A DNA stretch of 64,000 nucleotides from Bacteroidota bacterium (GTDB taxonomy: Bacteria; Bacteroidota; Rhodothermia; Rhodothermales; UBA10348), in NCBI GenBank assembly GCA_029262855.1, contig JAJCYP010000054.1, positions 1-64,000 on the forward strand, written 5' to 3'. The position numbers and the translations under genes were made by a program. Positions 27,005 to 35,378 of the stretch are shown piece by piece (the stretch's first letter is position 1; each line of letters opens with the position of its first letter). Below the pieces are notes generated by a model. The model was not told the DNA's origin. It ran no database searches and saw only the letters and a list, made by a program, of their open reading frames with translations.

Positions 27005-27457
27005 TCAGGCTGGCGCCCGGCGCTCCACCCAGAGCGTCACGGGTCCGTCGTTCAGCAGGCGCACGTCCATCATCGCCCCGAAGACACCAGTGGACACCCC
27101 TTGGCCAAGGAGCGCGCCCAGTTCGCTGCAGAAACTCTGGTATAGTGGTTCCGCGACGTCCGGGTGGGCCGATTCGACGAAGGAGGGGCGATTTCCTTTT
27201 GCCGTGTTTCCGTACAGCGTAAACTGGGAGACCACCAGGACCTGACCTCCGGTATCGAGCACAGACCGGTTCATGAGACCGGCTTCGTCGGGGAAAATTC
27301 GGAGGTTCGCACATTTTCTGACGAGCCAGTCCCGCTCGGCCGCGGTGTCGGTTCGGTGGACCCCCAAGAGGATGAGAAGGCCGGGTCCAATGGCTCCTGT
27401 CACCTCCCCGGCCGCGGTTACGCTGGCCTCCCTGACACGCTGAATGAGTGCTACCAC
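27005..27457 (-). CDS. dtd: D-aminoacyl-tRNA deacylase
   Basis: Removes D-amino acids (and glycine from tRNA-Ala) to protect translation. The GTG start at 27457 gives 150 residues beginning [19 protein letters not shown], the DTD N-terminus. Cross-subunit motifs are [10 protein letters not shown] and [12 protein letters not shown]. The open frame to 27628 overlaps rdgB in another frame and is not family-like. It overlaps the rdgB stop by 7 bases, indicating coupled translation. Proofreading plus nucleotide cleansing makes a sensible housekeeping pair. Confidence 0.95.
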   Translation of the reverse strand: MVALIQRVREASVTAAGEVTGAIGPGLLILLGVHRTDTAAERDWLVRKCANLRIFPDEAGLMNRSVLDTGGQVLVVSQFTLYGNTAKGNRPSFVESAHPDVAEPLYQSFCSELGALLGQGVSTGVFGAMMDVRLLNDGPVTLWVERRAPA

Positions 27458-28038
27458 GTCTCGAGGTCGCTGAGGAACGCCTGCAGGGCGCGTCCACGGT
27501 GGCTGATACGGTTCTTTACTGCCGAGGCCAGTTCGGCGAACGTACCCGATTCGCCGTCGGGGAGAAAGAGGGGATCGTAGCCGAAGCCCCGGCTTCCACG
27601 AGGCGCCTCCATAATGGTACCCCGGCACACGCCTTCGTAGAGCCTGCCGCCCTGGCCGTCATAGTATACCACGGCGGTTCGAAACTGCGCGGAACGATCT
27701 GGCCGCCCGGTCAACTCGCGAAGGAGCTTGGCCATGTTTGCCTCCGCGTCGCCGTCCTCGCCCGCATAGCGCGCCGACCGGACGCCGGGACGCCCATCCA
27801 GCGCGTCTACCTCGAGTCCGGTGTCGTCGGCCAGGGCGGGGATGCCGGCGAACTCGAAGAGAGTCCGCGCCTTTTTCAAGGCATTGCCTTGAAGCGTGGG
27901 GCGGTCTTCCTCTACCTCCGGCGCGTTCACCTGACCGGACGAGAGGATCTCATCTACCCGGTCCCGAAGCAAATCCCTGAACTCTGCGAGCTTGCCCGGA
28001 TTGGTGGTGGCGATGAGAAGTTGACTGAGCGTGGTCAC
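27451..28038 (-). CDS. rdgB: Non-canonical purine NTP pyrophosphatase (RdgB/HAM1)
   Basis: Hydrolyses dITP, ITP and XTP to monophosphates. The start is GTG 28038 ([20 protein letters not shown]), giving 195 residues, as usual for the family. The upstream extension to 28200 is not conserved-looking. Motifs are [34 protein letters not shown] (broken here by a space), [19 protein letters not shown], and the C-terminal [10 protein letters not shown]. It heads the minus-strand run with dtd next. Confidence 0.95.
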   Translation of the reverse strand: MTTLSQLLIATTNPGKLAEFRDLLRDRVDEILSSGQVNAPEVEEDRPTLQGNALKKARTLFEFAGIPALADDTGLEVDALDGRPGVRSARYAGEDGDAEANMAKLLRELTGRPDRSAQFRTAVVYYDGQGGRLYEGVCRGTIMEAPRGSRGFGYDPLFLPDGESGTFAELASAVKNRISHRGRALQAFLSDLETW

Positions 28039-28238
28039 GGGGCCGGGCCGGATAGAGGGTGATGACGGCGGCAAAGCTAATGGCCTCCGGCCGCATCCGC
28101 CAACGCGGTCCGTCCCGCGCTGGCGGCGGTTCAGCCGAGCACACAGGTTGTTCACCCCGATCCGGTAACTGCTCACCGCCCCCGCCGTAGCGGAGGTCAA
28201 ACATTCTTCAACTCACTGCATCCTTGAGGGAGGGTCAC

Positions 28239-28676
28239 ATGCAGATCATCAACAGTTTCCGCCGAGTCGCCGGCCTTGCTTTCGCAATCGCCATTATTGG
28301 CTCAACGCAGGTATTCGCCCAGTCTACCTACCAGGATATGGACGCCGAATGGTGGTCATCTCTTGAGCAGCAGCTAACCGAGTCGGCCGCTTCGGATGTG
28401 GCGAAGGTGCGACAGGGTGCCATCCAGCACATCATCTTCTTCGCCGAGAACTATGACGAATTCGTCAACTTCGACGAGGCTGCCTACGAGATCATGGGCC
28501 TCTTCGAGATGTCTGAGGATGTGGATGAGCGTCTTCTCGCGTTGGCCGCACTCAGTGCAATTGGTGAAAACATGACCATGGAGCGGCTTTCCGTGGTTGC
28601 GGCCTCCGAGAGGTCGGCCCGCGTTCGCGGTGTGGCCGCGGCGGTGATCCATGCGCACAACACAGCCAGTTCCTGA
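28239..28676 (+). CDS. Secreted small helical (HEAT-like) protein, unknown function
   Basis: The ATG at 28239 follows a strong Shine-Dalgarno run (GAGGGAGGG, 28226-28234), which decides it over the ATG at 28224. The 145-residue product has a signal peptide (MQIINSFRRVAGLAFAIAII, cleavage near FAQ). The mature part consists of paired amphipathic helices with HEAT/ARM-like spacing (VAKVRQGAIQHIIFFAENYD; DERLLALAALSAIGENMTME; SARVRGVAAAVIHAHN). It is probably a small periplasmic helical-repeat protein. It shares no obvious partner with rpsU downstream. Confidence 0.7.
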   Translation: MQIINSFRRVAGLAFAIAIIGSTQVFAQSTYQDMDAEWWSSLEQQLTESAASDVAKVRQGAIQHIIFFAENYDEFVNFDEAAYEIMGLFEMSEDVDERLLALAALSAIGENMTMERLSVVAASERSARVRGVAAAVIHAHNTASS

Positions 28677-28704
28677 TTGACAGTCCCGGCCCGGTCGGCC
28701 GATG

Positions 28705-28733
28705 TTGACAAACGATCGTGATCTACTTACCTT
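28705..28733 (+). promoter_or_regulatory. Putative sigma-70-like promoter of rpsU
   Basis: A perfect -35 hexamer TTGACA (28705-28710) is followed after exactly 17 bases by TACCTT (28728-28733), a partial -10. A TTTG sits at 28735-28738, recalling the Bacteroidota TAnnTTTG element. The bS21 start codon lies 37 bases further on. Confidence 0.45.
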
Positions 28734-28769
28734 CGTTTGCTATACCAATCGCTTTCCGATTCAGAACCT

Positions 28770-28964
28770 GTGTCCGTAGGAATCAAAGTTCGCGACAACG
28801 AGTCCATCGACCGCGCCCTTCGCCGTTTCAAACGCGCTGTTAACCGCAGTCGTGTCCTCCGCATCTTCCGCACCAACATGGCTTACGTCAAGCCGTCAGA
28901 GGAGCGCAGGCTTGCGAAGGAAAAGGCACTCCGCAATGCGCGCAAGCGCAACCGCTACTACTAG
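28770..28964 (+). CDS. rpsU: 30S ribosomal protein bS21
   Basis: 64 residues from GTG 28770: VSVGIKVRDNESIDRALRRF, then KRAVNRSRVLRIFRTNMAYV, ending in the basic tail NARKRNRYY. This is the bS21 pattern of Bacteroidota-type organisms. The frame extends 11 codons upstream but those residues are not conserved. A hairpin terminator and two G-rich tracts follow in the gap to the convergent kgd gene. Confidence 0.93.
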   Translation: MSVGIKVRDNESIDRALRRFKRAVNRSRVLRIFRTNMAYVKPSEERRLAKEKALRNARKRNRYY

Positions 28965-28970
28965 GCGGTA

Positions 28971-29000
28971 GGGAGGTCGGGCGGCCGGGGCGAGGTCGGG
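28971..29000 (+). other. G-quadruplex-forming motif in the rpsU 3' region
   Basis: Four G3 runs (28971-28973, 28979-28981, 28987-28989, 28998-29000) are separated by loops of 5, 5 and 8 bases (7 if the fourth G of the third run is used). It starts 6 bases after the rpsU stop, on the transcribed sense strand, so it could fold in RNA. Confidence 0.4.
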
Positions 29001-29035
29001 TGCCCCCGGGGCGGCGACTGCCAAGACAGTTTGAG

Positions 29036-29070
29036 AAAGGGGTCTCTCCTGATTGGGGGGACCCCTTTTC
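29036..29070. terminator. Bidirectional terminator between rpsU and kgd
   Basis: AAAGGGGTC (29036-29044) pairs with GACCCCTTT (29060-29068), followed by TC on the plus strand. Because the A tract mirrors the T tract, it can serve both convergent genes. Confidence 0.75.
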
Positions 29071-29097
29071 TCGTGCCGCGTATTTTGCCGGGCCGGC

Positions 29098-29132
29098 GGG
29101 GGCTGGCCGGGTGGGCGGCGGGCTGGCCGGGG
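29098..29132 (+). repeat. G-rich direct repeat with G-quadruplex potential
   Basis: GGGCTGGCCGGG occurs perfectly at 29100-29111 and again at 29120-29131. G runs at 29098-29102, 29109-29111, 29113-29115, 29120-29122 and 29129-29132 are separated by loops of 6, 1, 4 and 6 bases, meeting the G3+N1-7 pattern. It lies 13 bases beyond the kgd stop, with the G-rich strand being the kgd template strand. Confidence 0.4.
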
Positions 29133-29144
29133 CCACCGCCAGGC

Positions 29145-32100
29145 TCAGGCCACCACCACGCCGATGGCGGTCTCGAGGATCGCCGTCTGCTCGTACTGAT
29201 GGATGTGGGAACTGCCTGTCGCAGGGCTCGCCGATGCCGGCCGTCCAGCGTAGTGCACCCGTTGTCGCGAGGAGCGCAGTTCCTCAAGGATGTCCTCCAG
29301 CTGATACCGGATAAACTGCCACGCGCCCATGTTGGCCGACTCCTCCTGCATCCAGACGACCTCGGCCGTCGCGGGGTACCGTCCCAACTCGTTCTTGAGT
29401 CCTTCGGAGTCCAGCGGGTAGAGTTGCTCCACCCGAACAGCGGCCACCCGGCGTGTAGCCGCTGGATCGCCCTCCAGTTTCTGGACCAGGTCGTAGTAGA
29501 TCTTGCCGCTGCACAGAACCACGCGCTCGACTTCCTCGGGACTTTCGTGATCGGCCGTCAGAATCTCGCGGAAGTGCCCCTCTGTGAATTCGTTCGGATC
29601 GGAGATCGCCAGCGGGTGCCTGAGCAGACTCTTCGGCGACATGATGATCAGCGGCCGTTTTGCCTCCGCATGGATCTGACGCCTGAGAGCGTGGAACAGG
29701 TTGGCCGGCGTCGTGATGTTGCAGACGCGCATGTTGTCCTCAGCGCAGAGCTGCAGAAACCGCTCGAGGCGGGCAGAGGAATGCTCGGGCCCCTGGCCCT
29801 CGTAGCCATGAGGCAGAAGCAGAACCAGAGAACTCGCCTGGCCCCATTTCTCCCCTGCTGCGGAGAGGAACTGGTCGAAGATGATCTGGGCTCCGTTGGC
29901 GAAATCGCCAAACTGGGCTTCCCAGATCACCAGTGCCTTTGGCGCGGCCACAGAGTACCCGTACTCAAAACCCGAAACCGCATACTCCGAAAGCAGACTG
30001 TCGTAGATGTAGAGCCGTCCCTGATTGTCGGCGACGTGGTTCAAAGGGACGTACTCGTCCGCGGTATTCTGGTCATAGACCACACCGTGACGGTGTGAGA
30101 ACGTGCCTCTTCGCGAGTCCTGTCCGCTGAGTCTGACCTGGATGCCTTCGGCAAGCAGGGTCCCGAAAGCAAGAGCCTCGGCAAAGCCCCAGTCCACCTT
30201 GCGGTCGTCGTTGTAGAGCTTCTCCCGGCGCTGAAACTGCCGGAGCAGCTTCTTGTGGACGTGGAAGTCCTCCGGGAAATTCATCAGGGAGGCGATTGTC
30301 TTGTCGATGTGCTCCTGCGAGGCTGCCGTATCCACCTTGACGATGGACTCGCGAACGGGTCGAGCCAGCGGATTCTCCGGAGCCTGGGGTACGACCTCCT
30401 CGGAAACCTCCTTGGTCCTGGCGAAGGCTTCCTGCAGCTTGTCGCGGAAGTCGTCCAGCAACTGCTCGGCCTCATTGGGACTCATGTCTCCCCGGCGCAG
30501 CAAGAGTTCGGTGTAGAGCTTCCGCACCGATCGCTTGGCCTCGATCTTCTGGTAGAGGAGCGGCTGGGTGTACGTGGGCTCGTCGCCCTCGTTGTGCCCG
30601 CGGACCCGGTAGCATAGGAGATCTACAACGACATCCTTGTTGAACACCTGCCGAAAGTCCAGCGCCAGCCTGGCAACCCGGACGCACGCCTCGGGGTCAT
30701 CTCCGTTCACGTGGAAAATGGGCGCCTGGATCATGCGGGCGATGTCACTCGCATAGGTCGAGCTGCGCGCGGCCTCAGGTCCGGTGGTAAAGCCGATCTG
30801 GTTGTTGATCACGATATGGACCGTACCGCCCGTTTCGTATCCGGGGAGTTGGCTCAAGTGCAGCGTCTCACCCACTACGCCCTGTCCGGCGAAGGCCGCA
30901 TCGCCGTGAATCAGAAGCGGGATGACCGAGTCGTGATAATCGCGACGGGCCGACTGGGGTCTGGCATCGCGGATGGCCTCCTGCTTGGCGCGGGCCATTC
31001 CCTCGACCACGGGGTTGACGGCTTCGAGGTGGCTGGGGTTTGAGGCCAACGTGACTTTGACGGTGGCGCCGGAGGGAGCTGTGTGTTCGCCCTTGGCCCC
31101 CAGGTGGTACTTGACGTCTCCCGACCCCTGCGTGGTGGACGGGTCGATGTTGCCCTCAAACTCGGAGAAGATGACTTCGTAGGGCTTGTTCAGGATGTTG
31201 GCGAGCACGTTCAGCCGGCCGCGATGGGCCATCCCGATAACCACTTCCTGTGTCTCCTGCTCGGCGGCATCCGACAGGACCATGTCCAGCATCGGAATCA
31301 CCGTTTCGGAGCCCTCAAGCGAGAAACGCTTGTGTCCGATGTACTTGGTGTGGAGGAAAGTTTCGAACGCCTCAGCCGCGTTCAGCTTCTCCAACATCCG
31401 CTTCTTGGCCGTTTCCGATATGGGCTCAGCCCCACGGACGGGCTCGATGCGCTCCACGAGCCAGCGCTTTTCCTGCGGATCCGAGATGTGCATGAACTCG
31501 ATTCCGACCTTCCGGGTGTAGGTCTGGCGGAGAATCGCGAGGATCTCTCGTAGCGGGAGCACATCGGCTCCTCCGAGTCCACCTGTCACGAACTCGCGAT
31601 CCAGGTCCCAAATGGTGAGTCCGTACTCCTTGGGGTCCAGTTCCGAGTGGTAGGCCCAGGTGTATCCGAGCGGGTTGACATCGGCCTGCAGGTGGCCTCG
31701 CACACGGTAGGCCCGGATCAGCTGCAGGACGCGGGCCTGCTTGCGGATCATGTCCATCTCGTTCCGCTGGTGCCCACCGACCTGCGGCGTCGAGTCCGAT
31801 GCCAGCACGAAGGGCTGGTAGGGGATTCCGAGACTGAGGAAGATCTCTTCGTAGAACCCGTGATGCCCGACCAGGAGGTCCTGGACATACTTGAGGAAGG
31901 CCCCGGACTCGGCGCCCTGAATCACGCGGTGATCATAGGTGGACGTCAGGCTCATGACCTGACTGATGCCGGTCTTGGCAATCACCTCAGGCGGGAAAGC
32001 ATGGTATTCCGTGGGATATCCGATCGAGCCCACACCGACAATCAATCCCTGCCCCTGCATGAGCCGTGGTACGGACAGGATCGTCCCGATCATCCCGGGG

Positions 32101-32819
32101 TTGGTCAGGGTCGCGCTGGTGCCTGTGAAGTCGGACAGTTCGAGATTGCCATCGCGTGTGCGGCGGACGAGGTCATTGTAGTGGCCCAGGAACTCGCGAA
32201 ACGAGAGCGCCTCGGCCCCCTTGATGCTCGGCACCATCAGGGTACGCTTACCTCGCTTCTCGATGTCGATGGCCAGACCCAGGTTGATCGATTCCCGGGT
32301 CACATGTTCGGGGGTCCCGTCCGTCTCCCGAAACGATGAGTTCATGTTGGGGAATTCCTTGATCCCCTTTACGATCGCAAAGGCAATCACGTGGGTGTAG
32401 GAGACCTTGTTGCCGCCAACATCCCGCTGCTGGGCGTTGATGAGCGTCCGGTTCTCGGCAAGAAGCTTGACCGGGACTGACCGGACGGAGGTGGCCGTCG
32501 GCATGTGGAGGCTGGCCTCCATGTTCTCGACGATCTTCGATGCCGCGCCGCGAATGGCCTTGGCCTGCACAGCTTCCTCGGGTGAAGCAGGAGCCCCATC
32601 TCCCGAGCCGACAGAAGGCGTGACCGCGGGAGCCACGGCGGAGGCGGGCGTGGCGGCGGCGGGCGCGGCTTCTGTGCTCGTGTCGTGCGCGACGAACTCG
32701 GCGCCGGGGTCATAGTCGGCGAAGAAGTCACGCCAACTTTCGCTGACACTGGAGGGATTGTCCAGATACTGACGATACAGGTCTTCGATGTATCCGGTGT
32801 TGAATCCGAGGTTGCTCAC
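29145..32819 (-). CDS. kgd: Multifunctional 2-oxoglutarate dehydrogenase E1 with fused E2 catalytic domain (Kgd/OdhA type)
   Basis: A 1,224-residue protein. The N-terminal E1 segment (NLGFNTGYIEDLYRQYLDNP) is followed by an Ala/Pro-rich linker (about 55-85). Next is an E2 succinyltransferase-like domain (about 90-340, with INLGLAIDIEKRG and the catalytic His in TSTYDHRVIQGAESG). The E1 domain then starts near residue 370. TPP binding is in GDAAFAGQGVVGETLHLSQL and INNQIGFTTGP. No lipoyl domain is present, as in the actinobacterial Kgd/OdhA enzymes, which depend on another lipoylated E2. It converts 2-oxoglutarate in the TCA cycle. KorAB in the same window could perform the same oxidation with ferredoxin. 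Confidence 0.93.
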   Translation of the reverse strand: MSNLGFNTGYIEDLYRQYLDNPSSVSESWRDFFADYDPGAEFVAHDTSTEAAPAAATPASAVAPAVTPSVGSGDGAPASPEEAVQAKAIRGAASKIVENMEASLHMPTATSVRSVPVKLLAENRTLINAQQRDVGGNKVSYTHVIAFAIVKGIKEFPNMNSSFRETDGTPEHVTRESINLGLAIDIEKRGKRTLMVPSIKGAEALSFREFLGHYNDLVRRTRDGNLELSDFTGTSATLTNPGMIGTILSVPRLMQGQGLIVGVGSIGYPTEYHAFPPEVIAKTGISQVMSLTSTYDHRVIQGAESGAFLKYVQDLLVGHHGFYEEIFLSLGIPYQPFVLASDSTPQVGGHQRNEMDMIRKQARVLQLIRAYRVRGHLQADVNPLGYTWAYHSELDPKEYGLTIWDLDREFVTGGLGGADVLPLREILAILRQTYTRKVGIEFMHISDPQEKRWLVERIEPVRGAEPISETAKKRMLEKLNAAEAFETFLHTKYIGHKRFSLEGSETVIPMLDMVLSDAAEQETQEVVIGMAHRGRLNVLANILNKPYEVIFSEFEGNIDPSTTQGSGDVKYHLGAKGEHTAPSGATVKVTLASNPSHLEAVNPVVEGMARAKQEAIRDARPQSARRDYHDSVIPLLIHGDAAFAGQGVVGETLHLSQLPGYETGGTVHIVINNQIGFTTGPEAARSSTYASDIARMIQAPIFHVNGDDPEACVRVARLALDFRQVFNKDVVVDLLCYRVRGHNEGDEPTYTQPLLYQKIEAKRSVRKLYTELLLRRGDMSPNEAEQLLDDFRDKLQEAFARTKEVSEEVVPQAPENPLARPVRESIVKVDTAASQEHIDKTIASLMNFPEDFHVHKKLLRQFQRREKLYNDDRKVDWGFAEALAFGTLLAEGIQVRLSGQDSRRGTFSHRHGVVYDQNTADEYVPLNHVADNQGRLYIYDSLLSEYAVSGFEYGYSVAAPKALVIWEAQFGDFANGAQIIFDQFLSAAGEKWGQASSLVLLLPHGYEGQGPEHSSARLERFLQLCAEDNMRVCNITTPANLFHALRRQIHAEAKRPLIIMSPKSLLRHPLAISDPNEFTEGHFREILTADHESPEEVERVVLCSGKIYYDLVQKLEGDPAATRRVAAVRVEQLYPLDSEGLKNELGRYPATAEVVWMQEESANMGAWQFIRYQLEDILEELRSSRQRVHYAGRPASASPATGSSHIHQYEQTAILETAIGVVVA

Positions 32820-32922
32820 AGAGAGAAAGCGTTGAGTGCGACGATGAGGATGCGCTCCCTGTCAGCGCAGGGGGCGCGCGACCGCGGGGCGAGAGCGCAA
32901 ACGATGGGCCTGAGGGATTGGT

Positions 32923-33960
32923 TCATTTCAACCAGCCCCGATCACGGTACCATGCGACGGCTTCGTCGAAGCCATCCTGGAGCGGGACTTCGGCGGCATA
33001 GCCGAAGTCATTCGCTGCCGAGTCGGAGCTGCACATGATGCAGGCGTCCCTGATCTCCAGGGCCTTCTCGCGGTTGAGCGGAGGGTACCGACCAAACAGC
33101 CCCGCGACTTTTTCGACCAGCGTCCCCACGGGAACGATCAGGGCAGAGGGTATTCTGAGCGTGAGCACGCGTCGCCCAAGCGCGGAGGCCGCCGCGTCGC
33201 GCACCGCGGACCACGCGTACGCCGGATCAGCGCCCAGGAAGTACGTACGGCCCTGGCTGACCGGCGCCTCGGCGGCGTCGATCATGCCGCGCACCAGGTC
33301 GCGAACGTGAACGAGCGTGAGGGCCGGCCCCTCGGACCCACCAACTACCGCGAAGAGCCCCCGCGATGCGCCCTGAATGACCGTGAAGATGTCTGTGTCC
33401 CGCGGTCCATAGACTGCCGGGGGGCGGACCACGGTGATGTCCAGCTGGTCCCGATACGCCTCCAGGGCCCGTTCCATTTCGGCCTTGCTGCGGCCATACA
33501 TGGAAACCGGGTTGAGCGGCGTGGTCTCCGTGGCGACGGGTTCGTCCGCGCGCCCCACCGCAGCCAGACTGCTGACAATCTGGATTCGCGGAGGGACCTC
33601 GAGGCTGGAGGCCGCCTCAAGCAGGTTGATGGTTCCGGCCACGTTTGCCCCGTGGAAGGCCTCCCACGAGCGGGCTCGCGTGCGACCGGCAACGTGGAAT
33701 ACCAGGCCGCAGCCGTCCATGGCCCGGGTCAGCGCGGCCACATCGTTCAGATCGCCGGGCACGGGCGTGTGGGCGACCTCGCCCAGCCAACCAGGATTCT
33801 TGCGAACGAGGCACCGGATCTGGCCGTAGCCGCGTCTTGAAAGCGCCTCCACCAGGTGACTTCCTACGAAGCCGGTACCGCCCGTCACGAAAACCGGCTT
33901 GTTTCTGCCAGTGGGCGAGGCGCCCGAGAGATCAGTCTCTTGCCGTGAGTCGGACGACAT
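32923..33960 (-). CDS. NAD-dependent epimerase/dehydratase (extended SDR)
   Basis: 345 residues from the ATG at 33960, overlapping the 3' end of the rlmD-like gene by 29 bases. The Rossmann nucleotide motif is VFVTGGTGFVGSHLVEAL, and the catalytic YxxxK is in PVSMYGRSKAEMERALEAYR. VVRPPAVYGPRDTDIF is typical of sugar-nucleotide or steroid-like extended SDRs. A hydrophobic stretch near the C-terminus (SALIVPVGTLVEKVAGLFGR) may be peripheral to the membrane. The substrate is not deducible. It lies between the methyltransferase and kgd genes in a minus-strand run. Confidence 0.85.
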   Translation of the reverse strand: MSSDSRQETDLSGASPTGRNKPVFVTGGTGFVGSHLVEALSRRGYGQIRCLVRKNPGWLGEVAHTPVPGDLNDVAALTRAMDGCGLVFHVAGRTRARSWEAFHGANVAGTINLLEAASSLEVPPRIQIVSSLAAVGRADEPVATETTPLNPVSMYGRSKAEMERALEAYRDQLDITVVRPPAVYGPRDTDIFTVIQGASRGLFAVVGGSEGPALTLVHVRDLVRGMIDAAEAPVSQGRTYFLGADPAYAWSAVRDAAASALGRRVLTLRIPSALIVPVGTLVEKVAGLFGRYPPLNREKALEIRDACIMCSSDSAANDFGYAAEVPLQDGFDEAVAWYRDRGWLK

Positions 33961-35332
33961 TCTCCACGTGATGGGTGTGAGGGAACAGGTCCACGGGTTG
34001 CGCCCAATCGATCTGGTAGGCGTCCCCAAGGAGTGCCATGTCGCGGGCCTGCGTCCGGGGATTACAACTCACGTACACCAGACGCCTGGGCCTCAAGGCT
34101 GCGATCTGGGCGACCACCTTGGGGTGGATGCCCGCGCGGGGAGGGTCGACAATCATCACGTCCGGGTTGCCGTGCTTTCCAATGAAGTCGGGCGTGAGCA
34201 ACTTCAGCATGTCACCCGACTCGAACGTGACGTTCTCGATCTGGTTGATCCGGGCATTCTCACGCGCGTTTACCACGGACTCTTCAATCAGCTCTACGCC
34301 GACCACGTGACGGACGCTTGGAGCCACGAACAGGCTGATGGTGCCGGCCCCGCAGTACATGTCGTACAGCAGGTCGTCAGGCTTGAGATCACCCGCCTCG
34401 CGGGCCACTTCGTAGAGCTTCTCGGCCTGCTTCGAGTTGGTCTGGAAAAAAGCGTTCGGCGCGATCTGAAAGGTGAGATCACCGATGCGGTCCGTCAGGT
34501 AGCCCGGCCCGTAAATGGTGTGGATGGATTCGCCAAATGCCGTCTGCGCCACGCCGGAATTGACGCCGTTGACCAGCGTGGTGATCTCGGGGAATCGCTC
34601 CTGATAGAAAGCCGCCAATTCTCCCATGCGGTTCGAGACGTGGCTTCGGGTCACCACGTTCACCAGCAGGTCTGACGTGTTGCCGGCCTGCCGAATCACG
34701 AGATGGCGAAGAAAGCCGGCGTGCTTCCGGATATGCCACGGCTTCCAGTCATGCTCGACGGCGAACTCGCGGGTCGCGTTGACGATGCGTGCGCTCAGGC
34801 CGGACTGCAGGTGGCACTCGTCCAGGTCAATGACCTTGTTGAAGAAGCCCGGGGCGTGGAGGCCCAGGGCAAACGTCAGGTTGAAGCGCTCCTCGCTGGC
34901 GATTTCCTCAGACGTGAGCCACCGCTCGGCGCTGAAGGAGAACTCCATCTTGTTGCGGTACTCATAGATGTCCGCCGCGGCGATGGTATCCCTGACGGGA
35001 ACGGACGCGAAGCCCCCCTCATGCTGCATGGCCTCGCTGACGCTCTGGGTCTTCGCGTCAAGCTGGGCCTGATACTGCACGTGTTGCCACTTGCAGCCAC
35101 CGCAGGCCCCGAAATATGAACACCGGGGCTCGGTCCGGAGCGGACTCGCCTCAAGGAGTTCGACGATTCGAGCCTCCCCATAGGATTTCCGTTTCCGGAC
35201 AAGCGTGGCCCTGACCCGGTCGCCGGGAACGGCACCCGGGACAAAGATCACGTAGCCTTCGTGCTTGGCGAGGGACTTTCCACGATCGGCGAATTTCTCG
35301 ATCGTGAGCTCCAACTGGGCTCCTTTCTTCAT
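33932..35332 (-). CDS. rlmD: 23S rRNA (uracil-C5)-methyltransferase, RlmD-like
   Basis: 466 residues from the ATG at 35332 (MKKGAQLELTIEKFADRGKS). The upstream open frame overlaps the cNMP protein gene and is a shadow. A TRAM domain covers about 5-55. The 4Fe-4S cluster Cys are in PRCSYFGACGGCKWQHVQYQ. The SAM-binding core includes LLYDMYCGAGTISLFVA, and the nucleophile Cys is in VYVSCNPRTQARD, preceded by MIVDPPRAGIHPKVV. It makes 5-methyluridine in 23S rRNA (U1939 in RlmD; RlmCD-like dual specificity is possible). Confidence 0.92.
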   Translation of the reverse strand: MKKGAQLELTIEKFADRGKSLAKHEGYVIFVPGAVPGDRVRATLVRKRKSYGEARIVELLEASPLRTEPRCSYFGACGGCKWQHVQYQAQLDAKTQSVSEAMQHEGGFASVPVRDTIAAADIYEYRNKMEFSFSAERWLTSEEIASEERFNLTFALGLHAPGFFNKVIDLDECHLQSGLSARIVNATREFAVEHDWKPWHIRKHAGFLRHLVIRQAGNTSDLLVNVVTRSHVSNRMGELAAFYQERFPEITTLVNGVNSGVAQTAFGESIHTIYGPGYLTDRIGDLTFQIAPNAFFQTNSKQAEKLYEVAREAGDLKPDDLLYDMYCGAGTISLFVAPSVRHVVGVELIEESVVNARENARINQIENVTFESGDMLKLLTPDFIGKHGNPDVMIVDPPRAGIHPKVVAQIAALRPRRLVYVSCNPRTQARDMALLGDAYQIDWAQPVDLFPHTHHVENVVRLTARD

Positions 35333-35378
35333 GCACTTGCCGGCGCCAGAAGCGACCGGAGCTGACTTGGTGTACGGG

